Virus record (IMG/VR): IMGVR_UViG_3300029267_003703
Span: 1 to 64,000 of that record
Origin: a virus
Strand: one strand, 5' to 3'
Length of the DNA stretch: 64,000 nt
Position numbers and translations under genes: made by a program. Shown here in pieces: positions 50,794 through 57,685 of the stretch (its first letter is position 1; the number at the start of each line of letters is the position of its first letter). A model generated the notes under the pieces. It was not told where the DNA came from. It saw only the letters and a list, made by a program, of their open reading frames with translations, and made no database searches.

Positions 50794-51447
50794 ATGCAGC
50801 CCGCCGTCTATGAATCGTGCGCCCGATCGCTGCTGAAGATTGCGGCCACGAACCAGCAGATGCACGAAGCCATCTCGAAGATGGCGCCCAAGGGCGTGCA
50901 CGTGATGACGGACCCGACGAGGGGCCGAGTGCGAGAGAACTGGGGAGGCGGGGTGTTCGGGCCTCACCACCTACTCGAGGAGGCGCTGGGCCCCAGCCTC
51001 AAGAAGAGGCTGCCCAAGGGCAAGATCGTCATGACCTCTTCGGGCAGAGACCCCACTACGCTGGCGCACGAGATGGGCCACGCCCAGTTCGACGAGTCGC
51101 TCATCGGGCGGACTGTGCAGAACCCGTACGTGCGGGGGCTGAGCTCCCGTCTTGCCCCCATTGTGGGGGCCGGGGTCGGGTACGCTGCCGGTGCGGCTAC
51201 GCGCAGTCCTCTCGCGGGTGCCGCCGCCGGCGCAGCGGTGTCGGGCATCGGGCATCTGCCGACCCTTTTGAGTGAGGGCATGGCCAGCATGAAGGCGGTG
51301 GACAACCTGCGCGCCGCCGGCGCAAGCGACGCCCAGGTGGCGGCAGCCAAGCGCGACATGGGCAGGTGGCTCCTCACCTACATGAAGGACCCTGCCTTGC
51401 ACATGGCCGCAGGCGTGATTGCTGGTGGGGCCGGCGGTGCCGCATGA
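50794..51447 (+). CDS. Zincin-like (HEMGH) protein with LLKIA leader and hydrophobic segments
   Basis: A 217-residue protein. The N-terminus carries S-L-L-K-I-A, the leader shared with the virion-type cluster at 6-8 kb. H-E-M-G-H at residues 92-96, preceded by P-T-T-L-A, is a complete HExxH zinc-metallopeptidase motif. Two Gly/Ala-rich hydrophobic segments (about residues 123-155 and 203-217) could be membrane-associated. A third zinc ligand is not obvious, so activity is unproven. It shares ATGA with the deaminase gene and probably starts a short transcript from its own promoter. Confidence 0.75.
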   Translation: MQPAVYESCARSLLKIAATNQQMHEAISKMAPKGVHVMTDPTRGRVRENWGGGVFGPHHLLEEALGPSLKKRLPKGKIVMTSSGRDPTTLAHEMGHAQFDESLIGRTVQNPYVRGLSSRLAPIVGAGVGYAAGAATRSPLAGAAAGAAVSGIGHLPTLLSEGMASMKAVDNLRAAGASDAQVAAAKRDMGRWLLTYMKDPALHMAAGVIAGGAGGAA

Positions 51448-51962
51448 GTTGGGACGGTGACGAAGTGGACACGAAGGTAGAAGGTAAGGGGCGGCCCGAG
51501 AAGTCCCCTCATCGCCTGGCGGTGACCCGCCCATCTTGGGACGAGTACTTCCTGAACATCGCCGAGGCCGTGTCAGCCCGTAGCCACGACGCGGAGACCA
51601 AGGTCGGCTGTGTCATCGTTGACGTCGAACATCGAGTCTTGGCTACGGGGTACAACGGCTACCCGCCCGGGTACAGCGACGAGCTGCTCCCGAACATCCG
51701 ACCGTACAAGTACAAGTACATGGTGCACGCGGAGATGAACGCCATTGCGAGCTCGCGCGCGGACCTGCGCGGCGGCACCTTGTACTGCACCAGCACACCG
51801 TGCAACGACTGCGCGAAGGCAATCGTTACGGCCGGCATCAAGCGTGTCGTGTGCGCCAAAGCGTACTCGATGCACGACGGGGTCGCAGCAGAGGCCCTCG
51901 ATCTTCTTCGGATGGGCGGGGTCGAGGCTGTGGTAGGCCTGCCCGTGGAGTCTGTCGGATGA
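51444..51962 (+). CDS. Deoxycytidylate deaminase (dCMP deaminase)
   Basis: A 172-residue zinc enzyme that turns dCMP into dUMP. H-A-E-M-N-A-I at residues 95-101 supplies the first zinc ligand and the catalytic Glu, and P-C-N-D-C at 119-123 the two Cys ligands. The G-Y-N-G-Y-P-P-G segment (residues 69-76) is typical of the family. ATG 51444 overlaps the previous stop; the longer upstream frame is a shadow. Together with the kinase and nucleotidase genes it completes a deoxynucleotide salvage set, although no thymidylate synthase is in the window. Confidence 0.9.
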   Translation: MSWDGDEVDTKVEGKGRPEKSPHRLAVTRPSWDEYFLNIAEAVSARSHDAETKVGCVIVDVEHRVLATGYNGYPPGYSDELLPNIRPYKYKYMVHAEMNAIASSRADLRGGTLYCTSTPCNDCAKAIVTAGIKRVVCAKAYSMHDGVAAEALDLLRMGGVEAVVGLPVESVG

Positions 51963-52111
51963 GCTACAGTGCGATGAAAGAGGGGCTGCTCAAGATCGCG
52001 GTTGATCCTGCGGCAGTTGGGGCCTTCGGACTAGTAACGCGATGCACGGGCACAGCCTGCCTGGGAACTTGCGCCCACCAAAGTTGCCCCACGCAGGCAA
52101 GGAGGCGTTGA
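51959..52111 (+). CDS. MKEGLLKIA-leader ORF, probable 5' part of a frameshifted gene
   Basis: A 50-codon ORF starting ATG 51959 (overlaps the deaminase stop). It encodes M-S-Y-S-A-M-K-E-G-L-L-K-I-A, the recurring leader, and then leaves a plausible reading for a Cys/Arg-rich tail. The next ORF (52042, frame -1) reads as the natural continuation after a hydrophobic Ala/Gly linker. The sequence therefore looks like one gene split by a frameshift between about 52006 and 52108. Confidence 0.5.
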   Translation: MSYSAMKEGLLKIAVDPAAVGAFGLVTRCTGTACLGTCAHQSCPTQARRR

Positions 52112-52359
52112 AGGCTGGCCTGATCGCGTCCGTCCCACTGGCCCTGACCGGAGCAGCCATCCTTGCCCACCCTCAGTCCCGCAGAGAGATTCAGGATCCA
52201 CGGCTCTACTCCAACATTCGCGGCGGGCTCACCGGGGAGTCGGCGGAGGAGCGGGTGCGCGCTCACAAGGACATCGAGCGGAGCAACCGAGGCAAGGGCG
52301 TGTGGCGCGCCATGAAGGCTGGCTTCTCCCGCTCAGGGGCTAAAAAGAAGAGCGACTGA
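52042..52359 (+). CDS. 3' part of the leader gene, single hydrophobic segment
   Basis: A 105-codon ORF. A hydrophobic stretch of about 17 residues (A-S-V-P-L-A-L-T-G-A-A-I-L-A) near residue 30 is flanked by basic residues, and the C-terminus is basic. No SD precedes ATG 52042. The frame is open upstream to 52006, overlapping the leader ORF. A single product of leader plus TM-like segment plus basic tail is the likely ancestral form. Similar layout is seen in the proteins at 6709 and 50794. Confidence 0.55.
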   Translation: MHGHSLPGNLRPPKLPHAGKEALKAGLIASVPLALTGAAILAHPQSRREIQDPRLYSNIRGGLTGESAEERVRAHKDIERSNRGKGVWRAMKAGFSRSGAKKKSD

Positions 52360-52364
52360 GCGCT

Positions 52365-52595
52365 CTATCGGGCGGGGTAGTCAGCAGCGCCGAGGATGAC
52401 GCTGCTGTCGTCGGGGTCGCGGTAGACCTTCAAGTACACGCGCCGGCCGACGATCTGGCCGAGCGCGTTCTTGAGCAAGACCACCTGCGAGGCAGGGGTC
52501 CTTGGGTCTGCCACCGCGCACAGCAGCGCGTTGCACGCTGCTGTGGCCTCCCGCTGTTCGGTGGGGGAGAGCTTCCACCATGGTTTCTTTCCCAT
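52365..52595 (-). CDS. Small reverse hypothetical protein
   Basis: A 76-residue basic protein, start ATG 52595 preferred over 52667 because the longer form would cover the forward promoter of the next gene. The layout P-W-W-K-L-S-P-x-E-Q is followed by helical segments and A-L-C-A-V. It faces the end of the leader gene and the start of a structural gene. No family is recognised. Confidence 0.55.
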   Translation of the reverse strand: MGKKPWWKLSPTEQREATAACNALLCAVADPRTPASQVVLLKNALGQIVGRRVYLKVYRDPDDSSVILGAADYPAR

Positions 52596-52613
52596 CACTA
52601 CTCTTGTGCCCGC

Positions 52614-52643
52614 TTCCCATCGAGTGTTGCCCGCTGGTAGGAT
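52614..52643 (+). promoter_or_regulatory. Candidate promoter before the structural gene at 52684
   Basis: TTCCCA (52614-52619), 18-base spacer, TAGGAT (52638-52643) preceded by CTGG. About 40 bases of leader with AGGAGG precede the ATG, so this one is not leaderless. Confidence 0.4.
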
Positions 52644-52683
52644 CGTGGGGCAAGACGTTGCCATCACACCTCAGGAGGTTCCA

Positions 52684-53667
52684 ATGGCATCTGGAAGTGG
52701 ACTGTTTTCGAACAAGGGGCCGCTCAAGCCTCACCTCACTGAGGGCAAGGGCGGCGTTGCTGGTGAAGTTGCGGACCTTCGAAGGGACGTAGGGGCCGCT
52801 CTTGGCGGCCTAGCGGCCTTGGCGGTCAACCATTGGGACTCGCCGCCAGCGGCTGACACCGACGGCATCAAGACGAGCGTGGCGAGCTCCGATGTGGCTG
52901 TGGAGTACACCGGTGACGACTTCGACGGCGCCGAGTTCTTGGTTGTGACGGGCACTCGTGACCTCGACGAGCTCACGTACGGCGCCGGCGGGGCGCTCGA
53001 CGGCGAGACCTTGTGGGTCAAGGTCGGGGCGTCCGGGGTGCTGCAACACATCACTCTTGCCGCTCCTGCGGACAAGGCCGCGGTGGCGACGCAGCTCACG
53101 GCCTTTACCGGCATCACGGCCACGGTTGACGGCGCGGACCACCTGGTGCTCACCAGCGCGACGCTGCCCATTCACATCGTGCGCGCGACCGGTAACCTAC
53201 TCGAGGATCTCGGGCTCGAACTCGGTGTCGGCGTGATGGTGGGGGCTCGGCCGTTCACGGTCACGACCTCCGACTCTGCGGCGACGTGGGCCGGCAACTT
53301 CACGGTGTGGGGCCGGGACGTTCGCGGGCGTCTTCTCAGCGAGACGAAGGCCTTGGCGAACAACACGACGATCTCTACCACCACCCACTTCAAGTCGATC
53401 GAGAAGTGGGCGGTGGACCCGCAGAACAACGCGGCCGGTACCCTGTTGGCGGGCTTCGGCGCCACGCTCGGCCTCGAGGCCGCGCCGAAGATGCGTTCGG
53501 GCCGCCTCGTGATCATGCAGGAGCTCGAGGATGGGGCTGCGCCGGCGGCGGCGGGCGCGTTGTCGCTGCCCTCAGCCAACCCGCCGTACGGCGCGTATAC
53601 CCCCAACAGTGCTCCCAACGGGGCGCGGGACTTCACGCTCTACTTCGAGGCCGACCCGACCATCTAG
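52684..53667 (+). CDS. Putative structural/decoration protein (327 aa)
   Basis: Its own promoter and a strong SD (AGGAGGTTCCA) suggest high expression. The N-terminus is Gly-rich and then helical (V-A-D-L-R-R-D-V-G-A-A-L), and the rest is beta-rich with Thr/Ala/Gly (residues 60-327). Residues 185-240 contain T-V-W-G-R-D-V-R-G-R-L-L-S-E-T-K-A. Composition and lack of a catalytic motif suit a decoration or tail-associated virion protein, but no homologue can be named. Its TAG shares CTAG with the reverse gene behind it. Confidence 0.6.
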   Translation: MASGSGLFSNKGPLKPHLTEGKGGVAGEVADLRRDVGAALGGLAALAVNHWDSPPAADTDGIKTSVASSDVAVEYTGDDFDGAEFLVVTGTRDLDELTYGAGGALDGETLWVKVGASGVLQHITLAAPADKAAVATQLTAFTGITATVDGADHLVLTSATLPIHIVRATGNLLEDLGLELGVGVMVGARPFTVTTSDSAATWAGNFTVWGRDVRGRLLSETKALANNTTISTTTHFKSIEKWAVDPQNNAAGTLLAGFGATLGLEAAPKMRSGRLVIMQELEDGAAPAAAGALSLPSANPPYGAYTPNSAPNGARDFTLYFEADPTI

Positions 53668-54108
53668 TTGAGCAACTGCTGCTCGTCCTTCTTCTCCACC
53701 AACAGATACGGGTTGCGCGTGCAGCCCGGCATGTGCTCCTCGAACACGCGGATTACCCACTGGTTGAGGATGTCGGCCGTGGCGGTCGCGTCTCTCGCTC
53801 CTGCGGCAGTCAGGGCTTTCAGCTGAGCGCTGGTCACGTCTGCCAGCAGGGAGGGGTGGTCGGCTACTGCCCTGACCGCGGACAGTACGCGGGCTACCTC
53901 CTTCACCCCCTCTGCGCTGACTGAGGCCAGCAGCAGCGCCGAGTCTTCGGGCTGCGTCTTTTGGATGACGAGGCCCGCAAGGTAGCGTTTGAACGGTGCG
54001 GGGAGGTTGTGGTCCGGCACGAGCTTCTCCAGGAAGAACTCGAACAGGGTGCGGTCGAACTTCCCCCCCTACGGTCTCCAGCTTCTCAAGGTCGAATTGT
54101 ACTTTCAT
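53664..54108 (-). CDS. Reverse helical protein, frame interrupted at a G7 run
   Basis: ATG 54108 on the reverse strand has a perfect SD (AGGAGG) nine bases upstream and opens M-K-V-Q-F-D-L-E-K-L-E. At a run of seven G (forward 54063-54069) the frame switches: the frame that carries the rest of the product (E-F-F-L-E-K-L-V-P-D, ending at CTA 53664) is restored if one G is removed. The corrected product would be about 147 residues, helical, with Ala-rich helices and D-A-T-A-T near its middle. Without the correction, translation would enter a low-complexity shadow frame. GTG 54020 would start a shorter version of 118 residues. Confidence 0.6.
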
Positions 54109-54131
54109 CTGTTTTCCCTCCTGGTATTCTA
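54102..54131. promoter_or_regulatory. Divergent overlapping promoters at 54.1 kb
   Basis: Forward: CTTTCA (54102-54107), 17-base spacer, TATTCT (54125-54130) preceded by CTGG, seven bases before ATG 54138. Reverse: TAGAAT (complement of 54126-54131), then AGGAGG and ATG 54108. The two -10 boxes overlap almost exactly and point in opposite directions. The reverse -35 is not clear. Confidence 0.5.
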
Positions 54132-54137
54132 CCTCAC

Positions 54138-54596
54138 ATGAGAACTTCAACGGTCTTGTGCCTGGTTTTGCCGCTGGTTTGCTCGCCCGCGTACGCACAA
54201 GAGGTGACCCCTCCAACACCGCCAACAGTCCCGCCAGGCGGGGACAAGATCGAGTACCTAGAAAAAGACGCTCCGGCTCCTTACCCAGGCTTCCTCTACG
54301 ACGCGGACACGGCAGTGCGGTGGGGCAACTGGCTCACGTTCTGGAAGAAGAGGTACGTCATCGACATGACCGAACAGAAGAAGGTCTGCGGCATCCGAGA
54401 GGACACGCAAACCAAGATTCATCTGATCGAAGTCGAGGCAAGGAACCGGATCATAGAAGAGCAGCGCAGGCGCCTCGAGGAGGTGGAGAATCCTCCGTGG
54501 TACGAGACCCAGTGGTTTGGGGTGGGGGCGGGGGCCACCGGCGCGTTCGGCCTGACGCTGCTGTCAATCTGGGCTGTGGGGCAGGCTGCTAAGTAA
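54138..54596 (+). CDS. Exported protein with N-terminal signal peptide and C-terminal TM (spanin-like?)
   Basis: A 152-residue protein. A signal peptide ends at A-Y-A-Q (residue 20), a type I site. A Pro-rich segment (residues 22-35) and a coiled coil (about 90-118) lie in the middle. A C-terminal TM segment follows at about 130-147 (G-A-T-G-A-F-G-L-T-L-L-S-I-W). There is no lipobox. Such a periplasmic, inner-membrane-anchored coiled-coil protein could act in lysis or membrane fusion, as an atypical spanin, but this is inferred. A leaderless promoter lies seven bases before the ATG. The TAA overlaps the reverse gene behind it by eight bases. Confidence 0.6.
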   Translation: MRTSTVLCLVLPLVCSPAYAQEVTPPTPPTVPPGGDKIEYLEKDAPAPYPGFLYDADTAVRWGNWLTFWKKRYVIDMTEQKKVCGIREDTQTKIHLIEVEARNRIIEEQRRRLEEVENPPWYETQWFGVGAGATGAFGLTLLSIWAVGQAAK

Positions 54597-54771
54597 GCTC
54601 GAGGCGCTCGAGCAGCCGCTTGTTGGCCTCGGGGGAGTTGGACGGGGGGACGCCGACGGCGCGCAGCGCGAGCACGCGCTCACCCGGCTGCATAGTGGCT
54701 ACCTCTCCTTCGTACTCCACCACTTCCTGCGCGGTGGGACGGCGCGCGGTGTGCCACGGCTGCGCCGGCAC
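54589..54771 (-). CDS. Small reverse hypothetical protein (60 aa)
   Basis: It starts at GTG 54771 with AGGAAGG upstream. The 60-residue product is acidic/basic mixed and helical (E-R-V-L-A-L-R, then N-K-R-L-L-E-R-L-E-L). It ends inside the tail of the forward exported-protein gene. It is the last gene of the long reverse replication block. Function unknown. Confidence 0.55.
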   Translation of the reverse strand: MPAQPWHTARRPTAQEVVEYEGEVATMQPGERVLALRAVGVPPSNSPEANKRLLERLELT

Positions 54772-54776
54772 CCTTC

Positions 54777-55391
54777 CTATCCGTTTCCCTCCTGGTCTCC
54801 GTTGTCGAACTGGTCGGCGCCGGCGAAGGACTCCTGCAGATAGTCCTGCACCTTCATGCCCTCGTAGGCCGCCTCGGCGATCATGCCGGTGCCGATGAGC
54901 AGGGCCTTGAGCATCCGGTCCTGGACTTGGGCGTTCTTCTGCATGCCGTCGACCATCTCCACCAGTGCCTCGATGTTCTTGTTGGCGTCGGAGAGCTGGG
55001 ACTTGAGCTCCTCGAGGGCGGCCGCGCTGGCCGCGGAGACGGGCTCCGCCTTTGTGGAGGTGGCCACCGGTGCGGCTTTGGGCTTCTCTTCCTCCTCGGT
55101 CTTCTTGCTGGTGTTGCGGGGTGTGCGCTTGGAGGTGGACTCGTTCGACGGCGTCCGCGCTGCTGCCTTCTTGCTTCCGCTGCCCACGGTCTTGGCTGCG
55201 TGCTCAGCGATCTTCTCGGCTTGCTCCTTGGGCTTCATGCCGTCGTACGCGCTCTTCTCTTTCGGGGTGCTGAGCATCCCGATGGCCTCGGCCGCCATGC
55301 GCCGGGGCCAGCCGCTCATGGCAGCGAGGTCGTCCACACTCAGAGCGGCTACTTCTTCCGGGGTCATCTTCTTCACTTGGGCAAACGCCAT
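54777..55391 (-). CDS. Helical protein with disordered linker and coiled coil
   Basis: A 204-residue protein. The N-terminal third has two helices (T-P-E-E-V-A-A-L-S-V-D-D-L-A) and a second short domain (residues 44-60). Residues 65-115 are a charged, Lys/Ser/Thr-rich linker. A coiled coil (L-E-E-L-K-S-Q-L-S-D-A-N-K-N) follows. The C-terminus is helical and acidic. There is no recognisable enzyme motif. A DNA-binding or replication accessory role is possible. Confidence 0.55.
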   Translation of the reverse strand: MAFAQVKKMTPEEVAALSVDDLAAMSGWPRRMAAEAIGMLSTPKEKSAYDGMKPKEQAEKIAEHAAKTVGSGSKKAAARTPSNESTSKRTPRNTSKKTEEEEKPKAAPVATSTKAEPVSAASAAALEELKSQLSDANKNIEALVEMVDGMQKNAQVQDRMLKALLIGTGMIAEAAYEGMKVQDYLQESFAGADQFDNGDQEGNG

Positions 55392-55394
55392 GGT

Positions 55395-55805
55395 TCATTC
55401 CCTCCGTTCGTCGATCTCTTCTTCCGACTCAGGGTTCATCAAGATGCACGCCACGACCTGAGTGTCAGTGCACGTGCGGCACGCGATGTCGATGACCGGC
55501 AGGCCCTTCTTCCGTTTGATCTGGGCCGTCAGTCCTGCTGTCCTGTCCTTGTAGGTCCACTTCTTGAGGTCCTGGGCGGGGCAGGTAAGCTGCGTTCGCA
55601 GCTGCGTCCAGTAGTCCAGGATGAAGTTCATCCATCCGTTTCGCCAGGAGTCGAACACGTTCTCGACCTCCGGCGGTTCTTCCCTTCCGGTGATGTAGGC
55701 TATCAGCTCCTCTCTGCTGGCCTCCGAGGGCACGGTTAGGCCCTTGGCTCGGCACACTTGGTACAGTTCTGTTCTGTTCACTTGTTGGTAGTAGCTGTCA
55801 TCCAT
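55395..55805 (-). CDS. SAP-like domain protein
   Basis: A 136-residue protein. Residues 10-40 (R-T-E-L-Y-Q-V-C-R-A-K-G-L, then S-R-E-E-L-I-A-Y-I) have the helix-loop-helix pattern of a SAP or similar DNA-binding helix pair. A Trp-rich middle (W-R-N-G-W-M-N-F) and a C-R-T-C / C pair near residue 108 follow. The C-terminus is very acidic. It could tether recombination proteins to DNA; inferred. Confidence 0.6.
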   Translation of the reverse strand: MDDSYYQQVNRTELYQVCRAKGLTVPSEASREELIAYITGREEPPEVENVFDSWRNGWMNFILDYWTQLRTQLTCPAQDLKKWTYKDRTAGLTAQIKRKKGLPVIDIACRTCTDTQVVACILMNPESEEEIDERRE

Positions 55806-55806
55806 G

Positions 55807-56280
55807 TCACCCTCCCAGAAGGGAGATGCTCGGCTCCTCCTTCTCCATGTCGTAAAGTCGAATCGTAACGCGTTCTTCTTCTCCCGCAGCGTTCGGGCTC
55901 TTGGTCAGGATCACCACCATGAACTGGCTGTCGTCGATGCCGCAAACGTCGGCGAGGACATCCTCCAGAAGTTTGACTCTATTGGTGGCGTCCATCTTCT
56001 TGTAACGCGTTCTCGACTGTTTTGGATACGTCTTGTTGAACAGGTTGTTGAAGAAGAAGACGAAGTGCACGATGTACGGGACGTTCTTCTTGATCTGCGC
56101 CAGCGACGACCCGTAGTGCTTGGTCAGGTACACCTTCGACTCCCGCTTGAACGCCTTGCCCTTGTCCGTGAGCCGCCGCCCGCCGCCGCGCACGATCTTG
56201 CCCCTGACTTTCACCGGGGGCACGTTCTCGTAGGCGTGGTTGGTGGTCGGCGGCATGTCCGGCAGGCGCAGCTCGATCAT
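55807..56280 (-). CDS. rusA: RusA-like Holliday junction resolvase
   Basis: A 157-residue RusA-family nuclease starting at ATG 56280, which overlaps the previous stop. P-P-T-T-N-H-A-Y at residues 10-17 is the typical start, followed by L-T-D-K-G-K-A-F. The core K-M-D-A-T-N-R-V-K-L-L-E-D-V-L lies at 95-109 and G-I-D-D-S-Q-F at 114-120. D97 and D116/D117 match two catalytic Asp; the third site (D72 of RusA) is Thr99 here, so activity may rely on a variant site. It would resolve four-way junctions in phage recombination and packaging. Confidence 0.8.
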   Translation of the reverse strand: MIELRLPDMPPTTNHAYENVPPVKVRGKIVRGGGRRLTDKGKAFKRESKVYLTKHYGSSLAQIKKNVPYIVHFVFFFNNLFNKTYPKQSRTRYKKMDATNRVKLLEDVLADVCGIDDSQFMVVILTKSPNAAGEEERVTIRLYDMEKEEPSISLLGG

Positions 56281-56861
56281 TGCCAACCCCTGCCCATGTT
56301 GCTCTCCCTGACCTGGCCGTCGAACTCCGTTTTGCGGATCTCGACTTGGCGGGAGATGACCTTGAGGTGCTCCTTGGCGGAGTTGGACCTGTCCCTGAGC
56401 AGCATACAGACCTGCTCTTGAACCTGGAGCTCAATGCGCAGGGGGCGGTACATTGGGTGCAGCTGGAGGTGGTCCTTCTTCTGCTCGACCGTCATCTTCT
56501 CCTTCGTGTTCTTGAGCCTCTTGTCCAGGTTCGTGCGGATGCGGGCGGCCACGTCGTCGATCTCGTTCTCCAGTTGGAGTAGGATGGCGTTGGACTCCGT
56601 GAGCCGTTGGTTCACGAACGTTGCCCAGCCCAGGTACTCCACGTAGCGCTCGGAGTACTCGGTGCCGGAGATGTCGGCCAGCTCCCCTTTCTTGATGGGC
56701 GAGGGGGCGTTGGCTTCCGTGACGCCCATCTGTTCGAGCCGCTGCACCGCGTCGTCGTAGGTGTCCCACTCGCGCTGTACCTGCTCGTTCTCCTGCTGGC
56801 TGATGGTGGGCGGAATGCGGAACTTGACTCCGCGGCTTACCGGCTGCCTTTTCTTTTCCAT
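56277..56861 (-). CDS. Coiled-coil recombination-module protein
   Basis: A 194-residue protein between the nuclease and RusA genes. It is almost wholly helical, with heptads at residues 25-55 and 90-150. It contains E-Y-S-E-R-Y-V-E-Y-L-G-W-A and several K-K-D-H-L segments. No cysteine cluster or catalytic motif. Its position in the RecA-RusA-nuclease run suggests an accessory or ssDNA-handling role; not proven. Confidence 0.6.
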   Translation of the reverse strand: MEKKRQPVSRGVKFRIPPTISQQENEQVQREWDTYDDAVQRLEQMGVTEANAPSPIKKGELADISGTEYSERYVEYLGWATFVNQRLTESNAILLQLENEIDDVAARIRTNLDKRLKNTKEKMTVEQKKDHLQLHPMYRPLRIELQVQEQVCMLLRDRSNSAKEHLKVISRQVEIRKTEFDGQVRESNMGRGWQ

Positions 56862-57685
56862 GCGCGCGTCTCCACATTCATGCCGGCTTGTAGCATCGCC
56901 ATCTCACCCGAGCGGTCCCTCGGTGAGCGGCGCCATGACGGGTGGCAAGTCCATGCGTACTTGCACCACTCGCACCAGATGCCCTCCTTGCGCGGTGGTA
57001 GTTCGCCCGCCTCGATGAGGGCGTTGAGCTCTACGATGCGGTCCACCACCCTGCTCCAGATCATCGGTGTGTACTTGACCAGGAACGGTCCGGCGGACGG
57101 CGTGATGTTCTCGTTGCCCTTGTTGTAGTACATGAGCCAGGTTGCTGGGAGGTCCAGGCAGGCCATGTACACGTGCACTTGGTCGAGGTGGTAGTCCCGG
57201 GGCTCGGTGAGCTTTTCGAACTGTGCGGCCGACTCGGTTTTGATCTCCAGCCCCATGCGTGCGATCGGGTTGCCATCCTTGAGGAAGGTGATGACGCCGT
57301 CGCACGAGCTGAAGATGTTCCAGTCGGCGGCCACTGTGTTGTTGTCGGGGTTGATCCGCACCTCGTCTTCGAACTGGTAGGAGTCGAACTTGCCATCCAT
57401 CTCGTGCATGGCTGCTTGGATGCCGGCGTGCACCCAGTGCCCATGCTCGAACTTCTTGCGCCAGACCCGCCCGATGACCCCCTTTTTCTCCGTGCCGGTC
57501 ATCGTGTAGGCGGCGGAGCGCAAGCACCCCGTGATCTCGGAGGCATGCACGCCGGCAGGACGGTCGTGGTCGTCACGCTCGTCCATGAACCGTTCGTACG
57601 CATCCGAGAAGCCGCGGAACAAGTGCCCGTGCTCCTCCCAGTTCTCTTCCCGTTCGCCGTCTGCGATCGTCAGCAGACTCATCAT
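56837..57685 (-). CDS. PD-(D/E)XK nuclease with Cas4/AddB-like Fe-S cysteines
   Basis: A 282-residue nuclease. ATG 57685 is chosen because AAAGGAGG precedes it and the ATGA overlaps the previous stop; the longer frame is a shadow. Nuclease motifs: S-C-D-G at about 127-130 (D129), L-E-I-K-T at 146-150 (E147, K149), then Q-V-H-V-Y near 169-173. C54 (S-E-I-T-G-C-L-R-S-A-A-Y) and the C-terminal C-E-W-C-x5-C (C238, C241, C247) give the C / C-x2-C-x5-C pattern of the Fe-S cluster of Cas4 and AddB nucleases. It would trim DNA ends in recombination or replication. Confidence 0.8.
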   Translation of the reverse strand: MMSLLTIADGEREENWEEHGHLFRGFSDAYERFMDERDDHDRPAGVHASEITGCLRSAAYTMTGTEKKGVIGRVWRKKFEHGHWVHAGIQAAMHEMDGKFDSYQFEDEVRINPDNNTVAADWNIFSSCDGVITFLKDGNPIARMGLEIKTESAAQFEKLTEPRDYHLDQVHVYMACLDLPATWLMYYNKGNENITPSAGPFLVKYTPMIWSRVVDRIVELNALIEAGELPPRKEGIWCEWCKYAWTCHPSWRRSPRDRSGEMAMLQAGMNVETRAWKRKGSR

